NCBI GenBank assembly: GCA_025267735.1
Contig: CM046297.1
Location: 22,036,011-22,100,010, forward strand
From: Mactra quadrangularis
Lineage: Eukaryota > Mollusca > Bivalvia > Venerida > Mactridae
Reading direction: 5' to 3'
DNA length: 64,000 nt
Below the pieces are notes generated by a model. That model worked only from the letters and a program-made list of their open reading frames with translations, did no database searches and was not told the origin of the DNA. A program made the position numbers and the translations under genes. Each line of letters starts with the position of its first letter. Within the stretch, counting starts at the first letter, position 1. Below are positions 25,701 through 34,044 of this stretch, piece by piece.

Positions 25701-26962
25701 GTTCTCATCTTCATGATAAATTACCACAAAACAAGCCAGCACAGCAAGTGTCAAATTAATGGAGATTTAAAATGGTGCTAATTGATAGTGGGCAATTAAA
25801 CGATTAGTTTCTCTGATAAGCCCCAGCATCCATTGGATGCTCTCAACTGGCGTAAGACGTAGGACTGTGTGGTCTTAATAGCGGAACTTTACTGTAGTTC
25901 ACATATTTGGTTAAGAATTTTCAATATTTTCAAAATACCATTCAGTTTCTGTAATTGAGTCAAAAAAGTAAGTCTCAATATTTTATGACAAACTGACCTA
26001 TAGATTGCAAGAAATATACAAGAAAAGTCACAAAAATGCACCAAAATTGTCTATACCGTGACATACGGGGTAGATTTTTACTACTTGAAACACCATTATT
26101 TTTACTTGTATGTCAATTTGGACTAACATTTTCATTATCACATCACCAATTTTCTGCTTAAATTTTTTTCCCAAGCAATTTTAATAGTTTCAGAAAAGGT
26201 TGATATTTAAGTTGAAGTCTGTTAACACAGGGTACATGTGTAACATAATGGCTTCACTTGTTATCAATACTATACAGAAGGCGTGGCTTATCAGCACGTT
26301 TAACAGAAATATATACATTATACTGGCAGAATGTAAATGCATAACAAAATAATCATTTCATTTATACGTACAAAAATGCTCATGCTAGTCTGTAAATTGT
26401 AATTGTACACCATGAAACCTTTCCACGAATTATTTTTGCAAATGACTTAGTTAAACTTCGAATCAATTTTGTGCGAAGGATTTGAGCCAACGATCAAAAA
26501 TCACGGGGCCGATTTGGAATTTTGAGGGATAGAACATCAGAAGTTATTTCATGGTTTATATTTTTATGATATCTTTCGATCATTCGTCTACAAAGAGAAA
26601 TCGGCTAAAAACATGTGCTCGGTTACCATAGTTACAAGTATTAGTTGTTGTTGTAAATCACATGACTATATATTCTGATAATTGTTTAGAAAAAAACAAA
26701 CCTCGCATTCAGATTGTCCAATCTTCTGTTGTTTTAAATTTAATGCACGTGAAAAGTTGTTCCTTTGAGCTACCATGGTAACTAACGTCTTGAATACGTC
26801 ATCATGTTCTCTGGAGTCACTGTCACGTGCCTTCTGATAACTTTTTACACTCTCGTATAGTTCTTTGTATCCGTCATTTCCGTAAAGCATGTGAACACCA
26901 AATAAGATAAATACAAGCACTAGGAAGAGCAGTATGGCATATTTTCTGCTGATAGACGCCAT
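13514..26962 (-). CDS. Membrane-anchored class I SAM-dependent methyltransferase, four exons
   Basis: Exons 26962-26702, 20772-20640, 15250-14957 and 13716-13514 join in frame to 296 residues plus TAG. Residues 1-8 are short and basic; 9-27 form one hydrophobic segment (AILLFLVLVFILFG), a signal anchor that predicts a type II membrane protein, perhaps in the Golgi or ER. After a charged stem (~28-100) comes GGWC (102-105). Then come SAM-binding motif I (VASFGDGPGRY, 135-145), an acidic residue ending strand 2 (Asp162), and YDWVMSLEVAEHIP (190-203), the usual EVxEHI strand of class I methyltransferases. The C-terminal part holds HVNNRPFEYV and WNTNVYR. The substrate is unknown. The third intron is of the GC-AG type; the first two are GT-AG. 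A large transposon sits in intron 1. An extra exon within intron 1 cannot be excluded, although the phases fit without one. Confidence 0.85.
13760..14435 (+). mobile_element. tRNA-Leu/Ser-like SINE split by a LINE
   Basis: The head starts GGGCGTGGCCAAGCGGTTAC (13760), typical of tRNAs with a long variable arm, and has a decayed box B (GTTGGAATCCC). The body breaks off after CCATCCAAAAC (13840) and resumes at 14362 with AAACCAACCCCTTGTTTCC. The uninterrupted version at 55839-55932 reads straight through this point. It lies in intron 3 of the methyltransferase gene. Confidence 0.75.
13841..14361 (+). pseudogene. 5'-truncated non-LTR retrotransposon, ORF2 C-terminus
   Basis: The + strand encodes EIIQRQAARFITRNYTS and LQQRRKNARLY, then an in-frame TAG. 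After a few codons it continues to NSFFVKTIHDWNALEEDI and VESFKTAL. These are the conserved C-terminal segments of LINE reverse-transcriptase proteins (RRAARF, SFFPRTIRDWN, FKxxL). Flanking AAAC on both sides is a plausible short target duplication. The clade is undetermined. Confidence 0.75.
14568..14845 (-). mobile_element. tRNA-derived SINE (decayed head)
   Basis: Starts at 14568 with GGTTGGGTTTAACACC (the 3' end of the element on the minus strand). The head at ~14770-14840 keeps a weak box B (GGTACGATTCC). It lies in intron 3 of the methyltransferase gene, in the sense orientation. Confidence 0.7.
14957..15250 (-). CDS. Methyltransferase exon 3 (SAM-binding core)
   Basis: The acceptor is AATTTTGCAG, ending at 15251. 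The exon carries the glycine-rich motif I, the AYDGAP segment, YLDLT, and YDWVMSLEVAEHIP followed by VDNIVRHAKEGIV and SWAKV (residues 132-229). The donor reads AAAGTAG then GCAAGT (GC at 14956-14955), a textbook GC-AG donor. Joining here gives GQQGYSHVNNR, which fits the family; no GT site in the neighbourhood would. Confidence 0.92.
15260..16270. other. Methyltransferase intron 2, near end; no gene recognised
   Basis: Contains a weak inverted relationship between 15300-15420 and 15720-15900 (CCTTCAAGCTAGTTTTTATGG against CATAAAAGCTAGCTTGAAGC; GTCCGCTTACGACTCAAGA against CTTAAGCGGACAC). This suggests an old foldback or MITE of ~600 bases. No coding frame. Confidence 0.45.
16284..16400. repeat. 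Foldback MITE around CTAGTGATGTAACTA
   Basis: CTAGTGATGTAACTAGTTAAC (left, ~16309) and its inverse TTAGTTACATCACTAG (right, ~16359) form a hairpin, with further pairing outward (GGTTAGTGG / CCATTTTATTAACTTG). Confidence 0.7.
16566..16833. mobile_element. MITE with TTGACCCCGACCTGAC ends
   Basis: TGCGTAAATATTGACCCCG near 16574 is matched by the complement TGCGTAAAGCTTGACCCCG reading in from 16827; both continue ACCTGAC. Confidence 0.75.
17100..18115. repeat. Expanded TTTTG/TGTTG simple-sequence tract
   Basis: Low-complexity G+T DNA made of degenerate TTTTG, TGTTG and TGTGT words occurs on both sides of a MITE (17437-17915). The MITE seems to have landed inside an existing tract. Open frames here are by-products of the repeat. 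Confidence 0.8.
17437..17915. mobile_element. hAT-type MITE inserted in the TG-rich tract
   Basis: Near-identical 8-bp flanks CTGCCCTG (17429-17436) and ATGCCCTG (17916-17923). The right end GGTTAACCGTTACACCCC and the interior CAATATATTGCAATA match the cleaner copy at 59454-59829; the left end has decayed to TAGGCGAAAACCG. Confidence 0.75.
18420..18722 (-). mobile_element. tRNA-Lys-like SINE, well preserved
   Basis: The + strand starts TTTGTTGGGTTTAACGCCG (element 3' end). The minus-strand head has GTCGTGGGTTCGATTCTCGG (box B) and CAGTTGGTTGCACGC (box A). It is the best full-length copy of the family in the window and lies in intron 2 of the methyltransferase gene. Confidence 0.8.
19653..20006. 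mobile_element. MITE with ATTCGGA ends, copy 2
   Basis: The ends are ATTCGGAACACCTCGACG and, complemented, ATTCGGAACTCTTCGGCC. Flanks GCTAAAGGTTT and GCTAAAGTTTG suggest a 9-10-bp target duplication with one indel. Sister of 12887-13243. Confidence 0.8.
20640..20772 (-). CDS. Methyltransferase exon 2
   Basis: The acceptor is TTTCACTGCAG, ending at 20773, and the donor GTAAAC starts at 20639. The exon encodes residues 88-131 plus one base of Gly132: SGGWCAQTS, HHRTDHKLAKALAEFY. This region leads directly into the Rossmann fold in exon 3. Phase 0 at its start matches the end of exon 1, and phase 1 at its end matches exon 3. Confidence 0.88.
20810..21165. repeat. Fragments of two dispersed repeats
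   Basis: 20820-20890 matches 5811-5880. 21030-21165 contains GGACGGACGACGGACGC and GCTCAGGTAAGCT, phrases common at the end of a molluscan repeat family also represented near 36350 and 38140. Confidence 0.5.
22870..24930 (-). pseudogene. Decayed coding region of the 4.1-kb transposon
   Basis: Reading leftward, pieces in shifting frames give DDVVNFDELNNLLPAV, IIDGNFEPSLETVDDIESL and a long Asp/Glu-rich segment (24855-24560). Next come FDDILVKSDHNHKSPHKILF, GPDHETASNLMKF and EFPLLHVRK (~24345). Beyond the LINE insertion the sequence resumes with HILKYMRDDDFKEWEKLI, AIALDIAFFCAFLLSLSDED and FREFLSEGRRNTGTFALHL. Several stops and frameshifts interrupt it. The order resembles a large, lineage-expanded invertebrate protein, but I cannot name the family with confidence. 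Confidence 0.6.
23515..24320 (-). pseudogene. LINE ORF2 C-terminus nested in the transposon
   Basis: The minus strand encodes CPRFCGLSRPIDGRPC, PSFCNLGDMLCAGGGC, AWGKFRKLLPIMTSR, a frameshift near 24029, then GKVLIACVRSTLFHGSESWA, RNDRAMVRWICGV and GRGRPRKSWSDCIKTDL. It ends TPAADDK at a stop near 23563. These are typical C-terminal segments of a non-LTR retrotransposon reverse transcriptase. One Trp codon (in the expected RLxWFGH) is TGA. The 3' tail is a TATG-type microsatellite (23500-23550). Confidence 0.8.
25884..26236. mobile_element. Diverged copy of the AGGTACT MITE
   Basis: CTATACCGTGACATACGGGG (26051-26070) and flanking sequence are the inverse of 54470-54500, and the ends (TACTGTAGTTCACATATTTGG; AAGTCTGTTAACACAGGGTAC) match the complete copy at 54301-54646 at a lower level. 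Confidence 0.65.
26702..26962 (-). CDS. Methyltransferase exon 1 (start, transmembrane anchor, stem)
   Basis: The ATG at 26962-26960 is preceded by ACA, so position -3 is A and +4 is G, a strong Kozak context. Translation gives MASISRKY, a 19-residue hydrophobic segment, then a charged stem ending GQSECE (87 residues). The donor is GAG then GTTTGT (26701-26700), weaker than the others. The open frame continues only 14 residues past the donor without similarity to anything. Confidence 0.75.
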
Positions 26963-27309
26963 TGTTTCCAAAAGTTTCTGTCAAGTTTATCCTAAATAAA
27001 ACAAAATTGTAAAAAACGTCAAAAATCTAATTAAATTTTATTATGTAAAATCGACTTGTATTACAGTGCAATCCATAATTCCCTTTACGTGTTGTAAATG
27101 TTTGATTTGTTTTTAAAGTTTTACCATCATTTAGGAAATTCAACCCACATGTCTATATACATATACATGTGTAACAATTACAATTACAAGCATAAAGTAT
27201 CATCACTCCCTCTTCAAATTCAAATTTTATACATTACATACAGAGAATCTACATAAAAATTAAACAGTATATTTATAAATACAATTAACAGGATATTTAT
27301 GAGAAATTA

Positions 27310-28500
27310 TAGAATCATTAATCATCCAAATTTATAAAACAGTATACATTTTCCAAAATATTTTTACGTTTTTTAAGACTTTCTGAAATAATTTTTTATT
27401 TAACGACATTATATTATTAATTTATGGATACATGCCCATTTTGTATGAGGGAGATATTTTTTTTTCTCACGTCAGTATAGGCTTGGCAGCACATAATAAA
27501 ATGATACTCAGTCTCAACAAAATTCATATTACATAACCTACACAGTCTATTTTCCCTTAAAGTACCCGATATTCCTCCTGCTTCGATTTCTAAATTATGA
27601 TTCCTTAATCTAAAACAAGTTAATTGTTTTCTTAATTTATCATTAAATTCATTATCAAGATACCATTCATATTTAAAACCATTTTAAAAATTTACGTTAT
27701 ACTTAAGTCTGGACATTGAATTGATAGTTGTAGTCCAATTTTGAATAAATTGGTCTTTAATTCTATCTCTGATTAAATGGAAAAAAATATGATTTGGATT
27801 AAAATTTGTTCTTATAAAAGAGAGTCAGATGATTGAAAATAGAATTTAAACATTTGATTACAGTAAGATTGATCGTTTTTCATAATTTTAGTCCAAAATT
27901 TTACAGCTCTTATTTTGCTAAGTGTGGATAATGGAAAACGCCCTAATTCACCGTACACTGCATAGTTGGGTGTTTGGTGTTTTACTCCTAAAATAAATGT
28001 GCAAAATCTAACATTTAGTTTGTCGATTTCAATGTGGTTATAAACCCCCCAGACCTCAGCTCCGTACAAGAGTATTGGAGTAATCATATCTAAACTAACC
28101 TTATTCAACAATGACATCAAATTGTGATAAGCACATAAGGCTTTGTTCATTTATTAATGTTTTACTGCTTAAGCCATTTTACCATTGTATGAAAAATTAA
28201 TTCCTAAGTATATAAAATTATCTACCATTTTAAGTATTCCACCATTTATTAAAAAACAGGATTATTAAATCTCTTGTTTTCAAAAATACACATTTTCGTC
28301 TTATTTACGTCTATTTTTAAACCCCACTTTTCAGAATAATAAAATATATTATCAATTTGTGATTGTAAACTTTTTAGGTCTGTCGTTAACAGAACAAAAT
28401 CATCGGCAAACATAATCATGTACATTGATAAAAGCTTTAGATCTAATGCGTGAATAAATCTTAGAAAAAAAGAATTAAAACAGCTTTTTACCAATGAATG
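27310..28500 (-). pseudogene. Decayed LINE, reverse-transcriptase C-terminal half
   Basis: From 28494 leftward: YMIMFADDFVLLTTDLKSLQ carries the FADD catalytic motif of reverse transcriptase, followed by WGLKIDVNKTKMCIF and FIYLGINFSYNGK. A frameshift or stop precedes ITPILLYGAEVWGV, FILGVKHQTPNYAVYGELG and KIRAVKFWTKIM. Farther on come FRLRNHNLEIEAGG and ENRLCRLCNMNFVETEYHF. The order is that of a non-LTR retrotransposon ORF2. Several frame breaks make it inactive. It lies just upstream of the methyltransferase start. Confidence 0.85.
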
Positions 28501-28669
28501 TTAAGGTAATTTTAGATGACACTGTATGTTTGTGATAAAAATCACAAATCTGATTGACATATATTATACTTCGTAGAGTTTTTTATGTAATGTTTTCTAC
28601 CACAAATTTCACTTTAACACTGTCTAAATCGTTAATAGATTTTCTGTGTCACGGTGAAGTCACAACAAG

Positions 28670-28695
28670 ATGGCGGACAAACAACCACCAAAAAG
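28670..28695 (+). CDS. Possible first coding exon of a divergent gene
   Basis: The sequence AAGATGGCGGAC starts at 28667. It combines a strong Kozak start with a YY1-type motif that often lies at animal transcription starts. Translation gives MADKQPPKR, interrupted by the donor AG then GTAGGT at 28696. No partner exon was found downstream, so the call rests on the start context and splice donor only. If real, its promoter region is shared with the oppositely oriented methyltransferase gene. Confidence 0.35.
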
Positions 28696-29190
28696 GTAGG
28701 TATTTAAGAGTTCCGTAGTTTCAAGAATACCGATATTTATTGGTGAAATAAAAATCGATATTCAACTTCTTAAAATAATGAAAATAAATTTGCTATTTTC
28801 GCCGTTTGAATGCGCCGCATTGAATGCATACCAGACTTAAACAAAAAATAACGCCAGTTAGAAACATATGATCAACAGACTTGTTTTATTTTGGTATAAG
28901 ATCTATTTATTTTCACTCGTAAGCTAAGGATTCATATTTTCTCTCGAGAAAACGCCACTCGTAAAATACCGCATCGTTCACTCGTACAATAACAATCGAT
29001 CTTACAACGAAATAAACATTATCAAACGATAAACGATTGATTATTAAACTAGATTGTAACAAATAGAGAAACCCAAACACCTAATGGGTTGCCACATTAC
29101 AACGAACAGTGGCAAAATAATTGTTCTTTGTGGTTTAAATCAGTAGCCTGTTCAATTGACTCTAACGTTCCAAAACGTTCTGTATTGATA

Positions 29191-29345
29191 CATTTGAACT
29201 CCTCGGCCATTCGCTGAGAATAATCTTATCTAATAAACAGATATACGATCGTTAAACCAATGAGTGATGTTTCAAAATTTATGGACTTAAAACGAAGCAT
29301 TACTCATTGCCTAACTGTTTGTCATTCAGACAATATTTCCACCAT
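29191..29345 (-). mobile_element. Partial ATTCGGA-type MITE
   Basis: ATTTGAACTCCTCGGCCATTC resembles the right end of 19653-20006 (complement), and GACTTAAAACGAAGCATTAC resembles its interior (GGACTAAAAACGAAACATCAC). Confidence 0.6.
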
Positions 29346-29831
29346 TTTTTAAACACTTGATAAAAGATTAATTTAGCAGACAACATTTAATTGAGCTACA
29401 TTTGAACTAGTTTCATGTACTCATTGCAGGGCCAAATTATTAAATCCATTCTACGTGACACACTGAAATTCTATCGTTTTATCTAGCCACGAAAAAGCAT
29501 GCAATACATGTGTCAAAATTTATGATAAGTTGTGTCTTTAAAATCGAAATTAAATAAATATGTTTTATTTATGACATCACTGCTAATCTCAAGTTTAAGT
29601 CTTAGCTTTGAGCCATTATGAAAATAACCTCAAACCAACGTACATCTGAGGTAGATATAAACCTCCCATAAATTGTCGAGTGTTACAGGCAGGATTTATT
29701 GCACGTCGGAAAGTGAAAAGTAAAGAAAAAGTTTAAAGAGCCTGACTAATAGTTTTGGCAGGAACAGTAAGTAACAGTAAACAGTAAAACAGTAAAAAGT
29801 AAAAAAAAAATAAATAATAAAAACAATGAAT

Positions 29832-30310
29832 ACTAGACTAATACTGGATCTTTACCACAGCCTGCTTGAATTGTTCACGGTCAGGGAGGGTTACTATAGT
29901 GCTGGGGAGATGGTTCCATAGGGCGATACTTTGTTGGAAAAAGGAGAATTTGTGGTAATCAGTGTTTACATGTAATTGTCGGAGGGCAAGTGGGTGCATA
30001 TGTCTTGTTTGTCTAGTAGGTACTTTTATGTAAGATGGGAGACTGATAGCTACAATATTGTGATAGATTTTGTAAAACATAATGAGTCTTGAGTCTAATC
30101 TACGGTACTCTAAAGACCTCCAACCCAGATCATCCTGCATGGCTGTTACACTCGATAGAGAGTAATAGTCTTGTTTTACTCACCTTATGGCACGTCTCTG
30201 GACCATTTCTATTTTATTAATATTTGAATTTGTATAAGGGCTCCAGATGGAAGAAGCGAATTCCAGCTGGGGCCGGACCAAGTTCTTTAACTTTTTCGTG
30301 TTTTGTCGTT
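29832..30310 (-). pseudogene. 5'-truncated LINE, ORF2 C-terminus
   Basis: The minus strand from ~30300 reads LKNLVRPQLEFASSIWSPY, NKIEMVQRRAIR, an in-frame TGA where Trp is usual, YYSLSSVTAMQDDLGWRSLE and LIMFYKIYHNIVAI. It ends with FSFFQQSIALWNHLPSTIV and EQFKQAVV (stop near 29838). Conserved LINE C-terminal segments are in the right order. An A-rich, repeat-like 3' tail occupies 29760-29825. Confidence 0.8.
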
Positions 30311-30604
30311 TTTATACAAAATCAAAACAAAATATAGTCAATGACTATAATTATTGACATGGATTGCGATAGCAATTCAGGTCTTAGTAAGCGACGTATT
30401 ATAATACAAACGCGTGAATAAATAGTCCCCTGGATAACAATATCTGACATTATCAAGCAGTCTTGTTGTTTACTCACAATACATAAAAATATCATTGTTA
30501 ATACCGTTTAAACAGTATCAATAAGGAAACGACATTCTTCCGCAAAAATATTGATAACAAGTTATCAACTTCTAACCCGTTTCAGTTCTTGCTGACTGTA
30601 ACGC

Positions 30605-30660
30605 CAATGCGCTAAAAATAGACACGCCTACAAATTTCCAGTGTCTAAAAATAGATCATA
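30605..30660. promoter_or_regulatory. Two perfect MEF2-type sites
   Basis: CTAAAAATAG occurs at 30612-30621 and again at 30645-30654, 33 bases apart, each next to an inverted AGACAC/GTGTCT. The sequence matches the MEF2 consensus. Function is inference; a single copy also occurs near 57637 inside a MITE. Confidence 0.25.
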
Positions 30661-31163
30661 TACATGTGTACTGATTTCTTCTGTGGACAGTATCAATGTA
30701 GCTTCGCTGGTCCTTCGTAATGCAGTTTGTTTGTAAATTTTAGAAGAAAAACATCATTAGTCCAAACTCTCTATATGTATTTGGATAAAATTTGCCCTGT
30801 TTAATCCATGTCCGGACAGCGCCATCGGTGCTTTGATTAGTCACTTCAATATTTGTTTGTGCCGTTCTTCAATATGAATCATTTGAAGACGTACAAAAAT
30901 GTTGCACCTTGCTTTTTGACTGAGTAGGTCTGTGATTTTTGGAAGTATTTTTCTCCAAATGTTTTTTCTATGGCAGCGTTCTTCAAATTTGAAAAGAACG
31001 AACAACATCTAATTAAATTCTGTTTCAACTCAATAGAAAACAAGAAGTTAACGCGACCGAGAAAATAGTGCAGCTGAAAAATATGTATACTATCAAACGT
31101 AGATGATTTGAAACAAAATCTAATTTAAACAAATACACTGTACTTAAAATTATGCTATTTAAT

Positions 31164-31613
31164 TAGCGCTGTTGCGAGTATCCAAGTACTCGGATATTCG
31201 CGATCCCAACTAGAAAATCGAGTACGAATATTAAGCACTTCCGAAATCGTCGGATTATTCTATTTTTACTAGATATAAAGAAATTTTTCAGCTAAATTAC
31301 CACCGGAAATGAACTTCGCTACGTGAAAACATAAATTAACGTACTAAGTGCACCGCTAATATTTCGAAAATAGCGCACATTTTGGCACAGGCGAAAACCC
31401 TCCTCTGAATCTCTTATATGACGTTCCAAGTGATAAAATCTGCTGTAGTTCTTCACTAATTTCTGTTATATTGACCCTATACATGTATTTACATTTATGT
31501 GTATGTTATGTATATGAATTCTTATATGCTTTTTCATTAACTAGTTTCGTGAATCGTTAGGCATGAATCGTGGTTTGGATCGAATCGCCACTTGGTCACA
31601 ATCCGCAGCCCTA
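31164..31613. mobile_element. hAT-type MITE, second copy (inverted)
   Basis: The left end TAGCGCTGTTGCGAGTATCC and the right end GATCGAATCGCCACTTGG ... CAGCCCTA reproduce 3676-4136 in reverse. Flanks TATTTAAT and TAATAAAT agree at 6 of 8 bases. Confidence 0.75.
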
Positions 31614-31619
31614 TAATAA

Positions 31620-32640
31620 ATGTTAGTTTACATCAGTAAAGCTTTACTTTAATTGTGTTCCGAAAAAACGCTATTTTGTATAATTGTGCATTTGTATCTG
31701 CCACACGATTGCATATATACAACTTTAGTAGACTATTATTAAAAGCTGGAGTTTACTGTCAGAACGTAGAACGATGGGCAGGTATTATAGTTAAGCAACG
31801 GATTGTAAGGTTAGTGGTAGGATGGTTGACCATAATGATTGTTGATTACTGTGAGCTCGATGCGCATCACAATCAAAGTGCTGGAGGAACTATGACTTGA
31901 ACAAATTTATCATTTTGTTTCATTCCATTCAAAAGTTTAACAAAATGGGGATATTATTTGACCATTTCTTGAATTTGGTACTATTTGTTTGATAATTATT
32001 AAAATTATATTTTTTTCATTTTGAAATTGTTTTTTTCTGTGAATGATGTTGTAATTTCCAATTCAGTTAATAAAGTCGTTCAAAAATTCCTTCCAACAGT
32101 ACTTTCAGTGCTTTGATTGTTGTTGCTTTTCCTTGTTCGTTTTCTTACACTTTGTTTCGTGTTTATGCATGTTTATCATTACACGTATATTTAATACCCT
32201 ACTTAACTGATTTTCAGTCCAACGTCTGAACCCCTCGGCCTCTCTCGGTTCACATTTGCTCAGGAAAAAACGTCATATGTTCATTTATTAGATCTTGTTA
32301 ATTTTCAAATGATTCAACCTATCTAACATGAACAAGTTAAAAAATTTAAAAAAATCTTGGTCTATGACCATTTTTTCTTAATTGATCAAGAACTTCAAGG
32401 GGCACATTAACTTATCATATATTATTTTCTTTGACTTTTCTACGCATGTAGTTATACGCTACATGTAAGAGTAAAAACACTACTAGAAGTATCGGGTCAA
32501 AATGTCCAGTCTATCTGACTATCCCAACAATCTTGATATATAGTTTATATCACAATCAAAGATATCAACTTGGTGTACTCAGGATATGAATTGTATAAAC
32601 CTAACCAAATAATTGAACATTTGTTATGACTTACTATGAC
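31620..32640. other. No gene recognised
   Basis: AT-rich DNA; one 81-codon open frame at 31655-31900 shows no recognisable similarity or splice structure. Confidence 0.4.
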
Positions 32641-32641
32641 T

Positions 32642-32887
32642 CAGTGGTGCTTTTCACAAAAATTCGTACGAAAAATATCTTCGTAAGTCAGTTTCATATA
32701 ATGAGCACTTCAAAGTCAGACGGATAATATGCATAACTATGATATAATATTCAAAAGGTATACACAATTCTACACAATTCTATAATATGTAGAATTGACT
32801 AAGTAAAAAAATGAGAGTATTATTAATGTTTCTTGTTTTTGGCTTACGAAGTTTTTTTCGTAAGAATTTATGTGAAAAGCACCGCAG
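32642..32887. mobile_element. MITE with GGTGCTTTTCAC ends
   Basis: Left GGTGCTTTTCACAAAAATTC and right complement GGTGCTTTTCACATAAATTC frame 238 bases containing CACAATTCTATAATATRT. A second full-length copy is at 61924-62160, and a fragment at 48204-48250. Confidence 0.8.
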
Positions 32888-32961
32888 ATCTATGAATCCA
32901 GATCCTAAACCTCCCGATATTACACAAACTAGCCCTCTACATGTTGATAATGTTAAATGTG

Positions 32962-33161
32962 ATTCAACTGTCAGTGGCTCATACATTATCTCCGCTAATT
33001 GAAATATATGATTGAGCCATTCTCGTACCAAGAGGTTATCATTATTCTCAAGCTAGATCGAGAATCTTATAAACTTCTGGGTACAAGAAAGGATATATCG
33101 TGATACTGTAAGTGAATATTTAAATCAGCGGGGTTAATGTATGCGCTACTGATAGTTGAAT
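32962..33161. mobile_element. MITE with ATTCAACTGTCAGTGG ends
   Basis: The ends are ATTCAACTGTCAGTGGCTC and, complemented, ATTCAACTATCAGTAGCGC; both continue to CATACATTA and CCCCGCT-like sequence. Further copies are at 48657-48787 and 52544-52682, and a half-copy near 20280-20326. Confidence 0.8.
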
Positions 33162-33234
33162 GGAATTAAACATTTACTTATAAGAAGTACTGGGTACACC
33201 CCATTATTCCCCAAAAGGTAAAATATTTAAAAAG

Positions 33235-33273
33235 TTATTAGATTAATCTAATAAGTTGGTAGATTAATCTACC
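33235..33273. repeat. Two adjacent perfect palindromes
   Basis: 33235-33254 is the 20-base palindrome TTATTAGATTAATCTAATAA; 33258-33273 is the 16-base palindrome GGTAGATTAATCTACC. Both share the core AGATTAATCT. Confidence 0.85.
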
Positions 33274-33845
33274 ATGCATTTGGTGAGTTTTTAATTGTTT
33301 GGTGGTTATCAGTCCCAAACAAATTCATAAACAAATGAAAATATATCAAACATATCAATTCTATTGAATTACTTCGTAACTTCCAAAAAATTCACTATTT
33401 CAGCTCCTTAATTAATAGTATGACTCACGCTAATTACATATTGTCGCATGTTTCAGGCATCACATGAATGATAAATAAAACTTAACAAATAAACAACATG
33501 AAGCCTTAATTAAGTATTACCCGTAAAATCACGTCATATTTGTTATAGCGGGAATATAGTGGAGCGTAATGGTTAAATTGATATGTTCGTATTGTTAGCT
33601 CTCCATTAGACTTACAACAGTTATAATTCTTGATTTAAAACTGGACAGTTGAATATGAAAGGGGAAAGTTTGACATTTGACACAACATGCACGCATGTAC
33701 CTCTCGAATAAATAACTTATTTCTGAAATTTGTATATGGTTCTATTTGCAAATAAATGAAACTGGTATTCATGTATTGTATACACTAATTTGTTTACATC
33801 GATTGTGAAACAAGTTTTTACAACTTGGCTTTATAACTTTCGAGC

Positions 33846-34044
33846 TCTCTTCTTGGTCCCCCGTACTGAGCTAGTGGGATAAAGTTTGCATAAGGAAACA
33901 ATGTGGTAGGTTTTTGGTGATATTCGAACCAACGCGGAGCTGGCTATCCAATGACTAACATGGCAACGTCGTCAACGCTCGGCCACACGGAGCTAGCTAT
34001 CCAATAATAACCCGATCAATGTCACGACCACTCGGCCACGCCCT
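33846..34044 (-). mobile_element. tRNA-Leu/Ser-like SINE with duplicated head
   Basis: On the minus strand the head GGGCGTGGCCGAGTGGTC is followed by GGATAGCTAGCTCCGTGTGG, which restarts a second head (GTGGCCGAGCGTTGAC ... GGATAGCCAGCTCCGCG), then box B GTTGGTTCGAATATC. The body matches 55839-55932. Confidence 0.75.

Larger units (their letters stand above)
21760..25867. mobile_element. 4.1-kb DNA transposon with 23-bp terminal inverted repeats
   Basis: The left end 21760-21782 and the right end 25845-25867 are exact inverted copies (CAGTCCTACGTCTTACGCC then AGTT), flanked on both sides by TGTG (21756-21759 and 25868-25871), a 4-bp target duplication. On the minus strand the interior carries a decayed coding region (24930 to about 22870) interrupted by a LINE fragment. 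It lies in intron 1 of the methyltransferase gene. The superfamily is not recognised; a 4-bp duplication would be compatible with, but does not prove, Academ. Confidence 0.85.

Noticed and set aside
26666..26701. Continuation of methyltransferase exon 1 past the GTTTGT donor
   Set aside because: The extra 14 residues (VCFFLNNYQNI and stop region) would end the protein before the methyltransferase domain, whereas splicing keeps the phase of exon 2.
31655..31900. 81-codon frame as a gene
   Set aside because: No similarity, no splice structure and no start context to support it.
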